This document shows positions 53,154-60,196 of a DNA stretch of 64,000 bases, one piece after another. Position 1 is the first letter of the stretch; each line of letters opens with the position of its first letter. The stretch is taken from positions 1,279,540 through 1,343,539 of the forward strand of contig NZ_LJGT01000038.1 of NCBI RefSeq assembly GCF_001751365.1, given 5' to 3'. The DNA comes from Streptomyces abyssalis (lineage in GTDB: Bacteria > Actinomycetota > Actinomycetes > Streptomycetales > Streptomycetaceae). The notes under the pieces are model-generated. The model searched no databases, was not told the origin of the DNA, and saw only the letters and a program-made list of their open reading frames with translations. The position numbers and the translations under genes were made by a program.

Positions 53154-54708
53154 AGCCAACGCCGAGAGGAGGCGGGCAGAGGCTGAAGCCGAGACGAGGC
53201 GGGCAGAAGCTGAAGCCGAATCGATCGAACGGACTGCCACCGGGATCAACGGGTTCGACCAGATGGCGATGGGCGGCCTGCCGGCGGGGAGGCCGACGCT
53301 GGTGACCGGCACGACCGGCAGCGGCAAGACGGTCTTCGCGGTGGAGTTCCTCGCCCGCGGGATCGAGAAGTACGACCAGCCGGGCGTGTTTGTCACTTTC
53401 GAAGAGGCCCCGGCTGAGATCCGCCGCAACTTCGCCTCTCTCGGCTTTCCGATCGAGCAGTGGGAGGCCGAAGGGAAATGGGCGTTCGTCGACGCCGCCG
53501 ACAGCGAGGGGGAGGAACGCTTCGTCATCGGGGCCTACGATTTCGGCGCGATGACGGCCCGCATCGAGCACGCGGCCCGCCGGATCGGCGCCACCCGGGT
53601 GGCGATGGATTCGCTGGGGGCCGTGTTCGCCCGCTTCGCCGACACCGGGATCATCCGCCGGGAGATCCACCGGCTCACTTCCGCGCTGACGGCGCTTGAT
53701 GTCACCTCGGTCATCACAGCCGAGCGGAACGGCGAGTACGACGGTGTGTCCCGGTACGACGTCGAGGAATTCGTCGTCGACAACGTGATCATTCTGCGCA
53801 ATGTGCTGGTACAGGAGCGGCGGCGCCGGACCGTCGAGATCGTGAAGTTCCGCGGCGCCGTGCACCGCACGGGGGAATGGCTGTTCACCATCGATCCGAG
53901 CGACGGTTTCGTGGTCATCCCCCTCGCCTTCCTCGGCAGCGCGCCCGTGCCCTCCTCGACAACCCGCGTGTGCTCCGGCACCCCAGGGCTGGATGAGATG
54001 TGCGGCGGCGGGTTCTACCAGGACGCGGTCGTCCTGCTGTCCGGGCCCTCCGGGGTCGGCAAGACGCTGAGCAGTCTGAAGTTCCTGGAGGCCGGTGCCG
54101 CAGCGGGGGACCGCTGCTTGGCGTTCGCTTTCGACGAGACCCGCGCACAGGTGCTGCGCGGCTCCGCCGGCTGGGGAATCGACTTGAAGGACATGGAGGA
54201 GCGCGGCCTGCTGCGCCTGGTGTGCGACTACCCGGAGGTGGCCTCCCTGGAGGACTACTTCATCCGGATCAGGCGGGCCGTGGTGGAGTTCGAGCCCCAG
54301 CGCCTGGTCATCGACACTCTGTCCGCACTGGAACGCATCGGTACGCCGCGGGCGCTGCTCGACCTGGTGATCGCGCTGGGCGCGGTCGTCCGGCAGCGCC
54401 GCATCACCACGCTGCTCACCTCGGTCCCCATCAGCCGGGTCGCAGCCGTGCAGACACCCTCGGTCGCGCGGGAACTGAGCAGCCTGACCGACGTCACCAT
54501 CGCGATGCGTTACTACCAGACGGCCGGGGCGGTCCAGCGCGCCATCGCCGTCTTGCAGAACCGCGCCTCCGCCCACGACGCGGCCATGCGCAACGTCACC
54601 ATCGACGCGGAGGGCATGCACATCGGCGACCCTGTCGTCCTACTCGACAGTCCGGACACCGTCGGCATGGGCCGGCCGGGATCCGGTTTCACCGGCGATG
54701 ACCTCTGA
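53146..54708 (+). CDS. kaiC: KaiC family two-domain RecA-like ATPase
   Basis: 520 residues with both KaiC domains. CI (~28-262): Walker A GTTGSGKT (55-62), catalytic Glu pair 86-87 (FVTFEEAP), Walker B VAMDSLG (152-158). CII (~270-505): Walker A GPSGVGKT (300-307), Asp330-Glu331 where cyanobacterial KaiC has two Glu, Walker B LVIDTLS (387-393). ARELSSLTD (441-449) aligns with the autophosphorylation site HISTITD, giving Ser445-Ser446 in place of Ser431-Thr432; the Thr426 position is Val440. The CI-end RRRRTVEIVKFRGAVHRTGEW is typical. An unusual N-terminal helix (7-28) repeats AEAEAE. No A-loop partner KaiA is encoded nearby. GTG start; the stop lies inside the phosphatase gene. Confidence 0.94.
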   Translation: MREANAERRRAEAEAETRRAEAEAESIERTATGINGFDQMAMGGLPAGRPTLVTGTTGSGKTVFAVEFLARGIEKYDQPGVFVTFEEAPAEIRRNFASLGFPIEQWEAEGKWAFVDAADSEGEERFVIGAYDFGAMTARIEHAARRIGATRVAMDSLGAVFARFADTGIIRREIHRLTSALTALDVTSVITAERNGEYDGVSRYDVEEFVVDNVIILRNVLVQERRRRTVEIVKFRGAVHRTGEWLFTIDPSDGFVVIPLAFLGSAPVPSSTTRVCSGTPGLDEMCGGGFYQDAVVLLSGPSGVGKTLSSLKFLEAGAAAGDRCLAFAFDETRAQVLRGSAGWGIDLKDMEERGLLRLVCDYPEVASLEDYFIRIRRAVVEFEPQRLVIDTLSALERIGTPRALLDLVIALGAVVRQRRITTLLTSVPISRVAAVQTPSVARELSSLTDVTIAMRYYQTAGAVQRAIAVLQNRASAHDAAMRNVTIDAEGMHIGDPVVLLDSPDTVGMGRPGSGFTGDDL

Positions 54709-55801
54709 GCGCACCCCGCCCCAGGGCGAGGGCCGCGACCCCGGCGCCGGGAACGGCGGATCCGACGGCGACCTCGACGACCTGGTCGTCTCCGCATCCG
54801 CTGACGGGATCATCGCCGTGGACGATCAGGGGATCGTCCAGCTCGTCAATCCGGCGGCGACAGAGCTCTTCGACCGCCCAGCCGGGGATCTGCTGCACGC
54901 CCGCTTCGGCTTCCCGGTCATCGCCGGCCAGTCGACGCAGGTGGAGCTGACGCAGCCCGGGGGCGGCGTCAGAGTCGTCGAGATGCGCACCGCCGCAGCC
55001 ACCGCCCACGGCGAGCCGCTGCGCGTCGTCTCGCTGCGTGACGTGACGCGCCGGTGGCACGCCGAGCGGGAGGCCGAACGCTTCCAGCGGCTGCTGCTGC
55101 CGAAGCTGCCGGATCTGGCGCCGTTCCAGGCGGCCGCCGCCTACCGGCCCGCCGCCGTCGCCGAGAAGCTGGGCGGGGACTGGTACGACGCCGTCCCACT
55201 GCCCGGCGGCGCCATCGGTGCCGTGATCGGCGACGTCGCCGGGCACAGCCTGCAGGCCGCGGCCGCCATGGCCCAGATCCGCAACATGCTCCGCGCCTTG
55301 CTCTACGACAGCCCTGCCACGCCTGGTTGGGTGCTGGCCAGGCTCGACCGGACGCTGCGCGCAATCAACGAAAGCCCCGTCACCACCGCGTGCGTCGCCC
55401 GCATCGAGCCGGGCGCCGACGGCTGGCGGCTGCTGTGGAGCAACGCAGGCCATCCCCCACCGCTGCTGCTCACCCCCGCCGGGACTGCCGAGTACCTGCA
55501 CACCGAACCCGGCCTGCCGCTCGGCGTCGATCCCGCCCGGCCCCGCCTGGACACCATCTGCTCCCTCTCCGAGGGCACCACCGTGGTCCTCTTCACCGAT
55601 GGGCTGGTCGAACGGACCGACCAGCCCATCGACTTGGGCCTGGCCTCCCTTGCCGCGATCGCCGAACGCAGCGCCCGCCTGCCCCTGGACGAGCTGTGCC
55701 GGACCCTCGCCGACCAGCACCCCGGCGACGGCCACGACGACATCGCCATCCTCGCTCTCCGGATGCCCGCCCCGCCCCACGACGGAAGCGCTCAGCAATA
55801 G
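54698..55801 (+). CDS. PAS-SpoIIE/PP2C serine phosphatase coupled to kaiBC
   Basis: 367 residues. PAS at ~27-118 (VVSASADGIIAVDDQGIVQLVNPAATELF) and a PP2C/SpoIIE domain at ~128-355 with all metal-binding aspartates: GGDWYDAV (160-166), GDVAGH (178-183), FTDGLVE (299-305) and GDGHDDIA (343-350). The ATG overlaps the kaiC stop by 11 bases, strong evidence of co-translation. SpoIIE phosphatases usually act on anti-anti-sigma factors. Beside KaiC it may read out or reset KaiC phosphorylation, or pass KaiC state to a sigma-factor switch (inference). No kinase, HATPase or STAS gene is adjacent. Confidence 0.92.
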   Translation: MTSERTPPQGEGRDPGAGNGGSDGDLDDLVVSASADGIIAVDDQGIVQLVNPAATELFDRPAGDLLHARFGFPVIAGQSTQVELTQPGGGVRVVEMRTAAATAHGEPLRVVSLRDVTRRWHAEREAERFQRLLLPKLPDLAPFQAAAAYRPAAVAEKLGGDWYDAVPLPGGAIGAVIGDVAGHSLQAAAAMAQIRNMLRALLYDSPATPGWVLARLDRTLRAINESPVTTACVARIEPGADGWRLLWSNAGHPPPLLLTPAGTAEYLHTEPGLPLGVDPARPRLDTICSLSEGTTVVLFTDGLVERTDQPIDLGLASLAAIAERSARLPLDELCRTLADQHPGDGHDDIAILALRMPAPPHDGSAQQ

Positions 55802-56018
55802 CAGCTTGCTGTTCGTCGCCGTCCTTGGACCGGTGCCGACCCACCGTGACCGACAGCGCAGCGTCTTCCGGCTCCGGCCGATGGAAGCCTTCTGCTCCGT
55901 CCGAAGACAGCGAAGCTGACAGCAGTGTCGCCGCACGAAGGGCACCGTGGGCGCCCGCTTCCTGACGCGGTGACAAGTCCTGCTCGCGCCGTACAGCAGT
56001 GCCGTACAGCAACAGGGA

Positions 56019-56921
56019 TCACGCCCGTGCCGGAGCCTGGAAGTGCCAGATGATCTCAGTCGGGACTGCGGCGTTGGCCGCCGCGGCAGCCTCGGGTACC
56101 AGGTCCATCAGGCACCATGGCCAGTCCTCCCACGGCCCCAACTCGGTCGTCAGGCTCCGCGCGGGATCGTCTGACGTGCCCCGCCCCTCCGGCCGCCCCC
56201 CGGGTTCCTCACAGCGCCGGACCTGCAGTCCCACGGCAAGCGCGGCACGTACGTAGTCCCCGACCAGGTGACGGCAGGTCTCCAGCTGTCCCCGCTGCCC
56301 GTCGGCCAAGCGCACCGAGGGAATCGACCCCCGTGCCACCCATTCCGGGTGGATGTCCGAGGTCACGAGGTGCCCGCCCGGGCGCAGCACCCTGGCGAAC
56401 TCCGCCATCACCGGCCCCAGTTCGGAGACGTGCGTCAGCGCAAGGGAACAGACCACCAGGTCCATGGCGTCGTCGGCCACGGGCAGCGCGCGCAGGTCGC
56501 CGAGGCAGAAGTCGCCGGACGGTACCCGTTCGCGTGCCCGCGTCAGCATGTCCGGCGAGCTGTCGACGCCGATGGTGCGGTGACCGTGCTCGGTCAGCAG
56601 GGCCGTCATGCGCCCGGTGCCACAGGCGGCGTCCAAGGCGACACAGGCCGGCATTCGACCGAGGATTTCCCTGACGACGGGCTCATCGAGGTCGAACGCG
56701 GAGTTGGGGCCGTCGTAGGTGCTTGACCAGATCTGGTATCCGTCGACCGTGCTCACCGGGACAACGTCCACAGCCGCATCCGCCAGCGTCTCGTCGTCAA
56801 GAAGCTTCCGGATCTCTCCGATACGCGCGTCGACGAACTCGCGCTCATGTTCCCCGGTGAACGAACGCAGCAGAGCAGTCCCCTGCAGGCCCAGCAAGTA
56901 GGCGAGCGGATTCTGGTTCAT
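56019..56921 (-). CDS. class I SAM-dependent methyltransferase
   Basis: 300 residues. SAM motif I VALDAACGTGRMTALLTEHGHRTIGVDSSPDML, acidic motif II, and LPVADDAMDLVVCSLALTHVSELGPVMAEFARVLRPGGHLVTSDI. N-terminal ~90 residues are a separate helical part. Small-molecule type (methyltransf-11); substrate unknown. The ATG at 56921 is adjacent to an alternative GTG; no ribosome site is obvious. Converges with the kai operon. Confidence 0.85.
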   Translation of the reverse strand: MNQNPLAYLLGLQGTALLRSFTGEHEREFVDARIGEIRKLLDDETLADAAVDVVPVSTVDGYQIWSSTYDGPNSAFDLDEPVVREILGRMPACVALDAACGTGRMTALLTEHGHRTIGVDSSPDMLTRARERVPSGDFCLGDLRALPVADDAMDLVVCSLALTHVSELGPVMAEFARVLRPGGHLVTSDIHPEWVARGSIPSVRLADGQRGQLETCRHLVGDYVRAALAVGLQVRRCEEPGGRPEGRGTSDDPARSLTTELGPWEDWPWCLMDLVPEAAAAANAAVPTEIIWHFQAPARA

Positions 56922-57039
56922 CACGGCGCGACGGTAGCGACGCCCGTGGCGGCGATGCCACCCGATTTGCTCGCCACCCGCTGACGATGGACCTGCCGTT
57001 GGGCCCTGCCGTTGGGCCCTCCTCGTCCTTGCCCTTCGT

Positions 57040-57852
57040 TCAGCGCCAGGCCGCGGTGCCGGGGTCGATGCCGTTGGCTTGTGCGTTGGCGTCGATGACG
57101 CGGCCGAGCCAGTCAGCGAGGCCAGGTCGGACGCGGTCGAAGTGGGCGGTGAACCCGGGGTCTTCCCGGTACATGCGGCCGATGCAGACCTGCATCTCGT
57201 GGGTGAGGTGGAAGTAGGCACTGAACGCTTCCCGGTGCTGTTCCGCGAGCCGGTTGGCTTCCGGGCTGCCGGGGACGACGCCGTCCTGCATCGCCCGGCC
57301 CAGATCGATTTCGAGGGCCGAGTTCGCCTCGGCGATCGCTTTCCAGTCCTCGGGTCCGCGGGCGGCGGCGCGTTCGGCGTACTCGGCCCATTGCGGGGTG
57401 TCCCGCCAGCGTTCGCGGGCGCCCAGGACCCATTCCGGTTGCCAGTCGGGGCCGAAGGCGGCGGCCTGTTGCTCGGCTGTCAGCAGGATGCCCTGCTCGT
57501 GTGCCTGGATCATCCGGTCCAGACCCTCGGTCATCTCGTTGAGGCGTGCGATGCGCTCCTGGACCTGGTTGCGCTGCGTACGCAATGCCACGGTCGGGTC
57601 CACCGCCTGGGCGTGGAGCAGTTCCCGGATGGCGTCGAGCGGGAGACCGAGCTCGCGGTACACGACCGCACGCTGGAGAAGTGCGATGTCCGCGGCGGTG
57701 TAGAGCCGGTACCCGCCGTGGGTGCGCAGTGACGGGGAGGCCAGGCCGATCTCGTCCCAGTGGTGCAGGGTGCGCACCGTGACGCCCAGCCGCGACGCCG
57801 CCTGACCGACGGTCATCCCGGAGGTCTCGGCGGCGTCAGCGGGCGTGTTCAT
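57040..57852 (-). CDS. MerR family regulator with TipAS antibiotic-recognition domain
   Basis: 270 residues. MerR helix-turn-helix TVGQAASRLGVTVRTLHHWDEIGLASPSLRTHGGYRLYTAADIALLQ, a dimerisation helix to ~120, and a TipAS-type globin-like helical domain (PEWVLGARERWRDTPQWAEYAERAA; FSAYFHLTHEMQVCIGRMYREDPGFTAHFDR). TipA-type regulators bind thiopeptides or other multidrug ligands. It is the second gene of an operon with the VOC protein (26-base gap), whose promoter carries a perfect MerR-style operator. Confidence 0.92.
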   Translation of the reverse strand: MNTPADAAETSGMTVGQAASRLGVTVRTLHHWDEIGLASPSLRTHGGYRLYTAADIALLQRAVVYRELGLPLDAIRELLHAQAVDPTVALRTQRNQVQERIARLNEMTEGLDRMIQAHEQGILLTAEQQAAAFGPDWQPEWVLGARERWRDTPQWAEYAERAAARGPEDWKAIAEANSALEIDLGRAMQDGVVPGSPEANRLAEQHREAFSAYFHLTHEMQVCIGRMYREDPGFTAHFDRVRPGLADWLGRVIDANAQANGIDPGTAAWR

Positions 57853-57878
57853 GCCTCATGTTCTCCCATCAGCAGTCG

Positions 57879-58388
57879 TCATGACTTCGGAGCCGTGATC
57901 CCGACCGCTGCCAGATCGCGGGCCTCCTGGCTTGCGGGATCGAGGGGTTTGGCGGCGGTGAAGATCACCCGTGCCTTCTCCGGTGTGACCACCTCGACGT
58001 CAACGGTGTTCCAGGGGGTGTGCGTCGGGCCTTCGGTGCAGCCCGGCTGCTGGGCCTCGCAGGCCTCGATGATCCGGTCGACCTCGCTGAGCACGCACGC
58101 GAAGCTGACGCCGGTGGCCGGCGCCGAAGTCACCTCGCTGGTCGCGGGCACCAGGAGCACGTCCTGGAACGCCCAGCGGCGTAGATGGGTGACCTGTCCG
58201 GGGATGCTGAACAGATCGATGAACCCGAGTCCGTGCACCCAGAAGTCCGCCGACGCTGCCAGGTCCGGTGTCGGGATCGTGACGAACATCGGCATCCCGT
58301 AGATGCCGCGGAACACTTCCGGCGGAACCGCGTCCACCGCGGGGTCAGGGACAGGGCTTACCTCGAAGGCGTCGTAGTAGTCGCTCAT
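57879..58388 (-). CDS. VOC (glyoxalase/bleomycin-resistance) family protein
   Basis: 169 residues. VOC fold: MPMFVTIPTPDLAASADFWVHGLGFIDLFSIPGQVTHLRRWAFQDVLLVPA and VDRIIEACEAQQPGCTEGPTHTPWNTVDVEVVTPEKARVIFTAAK. Such proteins bind or modify drugs, or act as metal-dependent lyases. ATG start at 58388 lies only a few bases after the likely -10, so the message may be leaderless. It is first in the operon with the TipA-type regulator, which suggests ligand-induced resistance or sequestration (inference). Confidence 0.86.
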   Translation of the reverse strand: MSDYYDAFEVSPVPDPAVDAVPPEVFRGIYGMPMFVTIPTPDLAASADFWVHGLGFIDLFSIPGQVTHLRRWAFQDVLLVPATSEVTSAPATGVSFACVLSEVDRIIEACEAQQPGCTEGPTHTPWNTVDVEVVTPEKARVIFTAAKPLDPASQEARDLAAVGITAPKS

Positions 58389-58394
58389 GACCGT

Positions 58395-58426
58395 GAGCGT
58401 GAGCCCTCACGTGACGTGAGGGTCAA
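58395..58426 (-). promoter_or_regulatory. MerR-type promoter with perfect 19-bp operator
   Basis: On the minus strand TTGACC (58426-58421) is followed by a 19-base spacer and CACGCT. CCCTCACGT and ACGTGAGGG arms (58404-58412, 58414-58422) form a perfect palindrome filling the spacer. The long 19-base spacer with a palindrome between -35 and -10 is the defining layout of MerR-activated promoters. Confidence 0.8.
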
Positions 58427-58591
58427 GCCGCTGTGGTCGTCGCTCAGAGCCGTCGCGTCAGCGGGCTTCGAGGAGCGCCCTGAGCGCCCCGGCGAACTGA
58501 GCGGGACGTCGAAGTTGTGTGGTGGCAGCAACGGTGGACGCTGAAGGTGCGGGCGGCCCGCCACCGGCAGGTGGTCAGTACCGGCAGGTGG

Positions 58592-59197
58592 TCAGTAGAG
58601 GAAACGGTGCAGCGGAGGGGACTCGGTCAGCAGCATCGTCACGCGATGAGCGAGCCGTTGCCAGGCGTCTTCCTCCGCGTACGTCAGCCTCACGTCCTCG
58701 CCGTCGGCGGCCTCCAGCGCTGCGGACAACGTCGCGGTGTCGGCGTCAGGAGTCAGGTCCATGAGCGACATCACGCGCGCGAACCCACCGACCAGACCGA
58801 CTGCGGTGTCCTCGGTCGAGGAGGGGAGGCTGCGGAGTGCGGCGGCAAGGCCGTCATCAGGGTTCGACGCCGCCACGAGGGCTCTGGACAGCTCGCGCAA
58901 CACCGCGTAGAGCAGGTCGATCCGTGCAGTCGGCAGGGTGACGATCCTCAGGCCCTCGTGTTCGAAGCGGCCGTTCGGCGTCCACACCCTGGGTCCTCGC
59001 GCCACCGCTTCCGCCAGTGAGTCCCGGTTCCGCCGGAATGCCGCCAACCCGTCTGCGAGCAGGTCCTGTTCGTCCATCCCGCGGGTGGATTCGGCCAAGG
59101 GCTGCAGCAAGAGCTTCTCTGCACGGTCGCACTGCGCGTCGAAGTCCGGGTCCACGACACAGAGACGAGCGGGCATGAGCTGCTTCTGCTGTTCCAT
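58592..59197 (-). CDS. hypothetical protein
   Basis: 201 residues, not recognised. Mostly helical and acidic, no signal peptide or transmembrane segment. Start ATG at 59197 (MEQQKQLMPARLCVVDPDFDAQC). Notable features are a conserved-looking central stretch (IDLLYAVLRELSRALVAAS) and an ending LTESPPLHRFLY. The coding bias is like that of its neighbours. It could be a regulator partner or a toxin/antitoxin-type protein, but nothing in the sequence decides. Confidence 0.55.
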   Translation of the reverse strand: MEQQKQLMPARLCVVDPDFDAQCDRAEKLLLQPLAESTRGMDEQDLLADGLAAFRRNRDSLAEAVARGPRVWTPNGRFEHEGLRIVTLPTARIDLLYAVLRELSRALVAASNPDDGLAAALRSLPSSTEDTAVGLVGGFARVMSLMDLTPDADTATLSAALEAADGEDVRLTYAEEDAWQRLAHRVTMLLTESPPLHRFLY

Positions 59198-59464
59198 GCC
59201 GATTACTTTGCCAGTCGGCTAGGACAGGCGTATCCGCCGCCCGTCGAAGACACCGGCGGTGGCGCAACCGGACAGCCGAGAGCCCCGGTTTCGGGCGCGG
59301 GCTCCCCGAACCGGGACAGAATGCGTCTCAGAACGTTACGTGGCGCTGCCAGTGCTCGAACAAGGCGGCGTCGCCGAGCACTTCGACCCGCTCGCCGGCG
59401 GGCCCCGGACCGCTACGTCGGCCTGGCGTGGCCGACGACGAGCCCGAACCGGATCGGACGCGGA

Positions 59465-59929
59465 TCAGATGCTGATGGCGAGCATCCATGCCCCGAGCAG
59501 CACCCCGAGGGAGCAAAGGATCACGCCGGTCACGGCCAGTGGTTTGCCGCGGCGGCGTCCGGTGCAGCCGGCGATCGCGAGGACCAGTCCGGCCGCCGCG
59601 GGCGGGAATCCGACGTATCTGCGCTCGGTGAGCAGGTCGAGGGGGAGCATCGGCACGACGCACGCGAGGAGACCGAGGACCACCGCGGCCACCGCCGGGC
59701 CGAACCCCTTGGGCGGGGCCGCCGGAGGTGGCCCGCCGGGCATCCCGGGGCCGGCCCAGGGCTGTTGCGGATAGTCCGGTTGCGGATGGGGATGCTGCGG
59801 CACCGGACCCTGCTGCGGTGCCGGACCCTGCTGCGGTGCCGCCGGTGCGGAGTACGGGACGCCGGGGTGCGGGGCCGCCGCGTCCGGCCGGGCGGACGCG
59901 TTCGGATCGGGCAGCGGACCGTTGGTCAC
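59465..59929 (-). CDS. DUF4190-like membrane protein with Pro/Gln-rich N-terminus
   Basis: 154 residues. N-terminal ~75 residues are Pro/Gln/Gly-rich with QQGP repeats, followed by two hydrophobic segments (VAAVVLGLLACVVPML; AAAGLVLAIAGC) and a third (LAVTGVILCSLGVLLGAWMLAI), the pattern of Streptomyces DUF4190 proteins. GTG start behind GAGGAGA. Role unknown. Confidence 0.75.
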   Translation of the reverse strand: MTNGPLPDPNASARPDAAAPHPGVPYSAPAAPQQGPAPQQGPVPQHPHPQPDYPQQPWAGPGMPGGPPPAAPPKGFGPAVAAVVLGLLACVVPMLPLDLLTERRYVGFPPAAAGLVLAIAGCTGRRRGKPLAVTGVILCSLGVLLGAWMLAISI

Positions 59930-60074
59930 CGGGTCTCCTCACTGGGCATCCGTCGGCGCGGGCGGTCGCCCGGCGGGATGGTCGGAGCGTACGGAGCGCC
60001 GTGCGTCACGGCAACACAGGCCAGGCCGGGACATGCCTGTGCTCGTGCCCGTGCCGTTCCCGTCCACGAACCCG

Positions 60075-60125
60075 GGCAAGAGCCCGTGCCCGTGCGCGAG
60101 TTCGGCAGGAGGCGGTGCTCTTGCC
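60075..60125. other. long-loop inverted repeat in the intergenic region
   Basis: GGCAAGAGC (60075-60083) and GCTCTTGCC (60117-60125) are 9-base inverted arms with a 33-base GC-rich loop. They lie downstream of the minus-strand PstS-like gene and may act as its terminator. The surrounding 60030-60110 also contains CCCGTG-type repeats. Confidence 0.4.
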
Positions 60126-60196
60126 GTGCCTCCCTCCACCGGCCGCTCTCCCCGTACGAGCACTGGCGCACCCGCCAGAAGCGCGCACGCCGGGGT

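Noticed and set aside
52064..56018. Prophage or ICE inserted at tRNA-Arg
   Set aside because: No integrase, replication or transfer genes, and no second copy of the tRNA 3' end seen; kept only as a possible old accessory segment.
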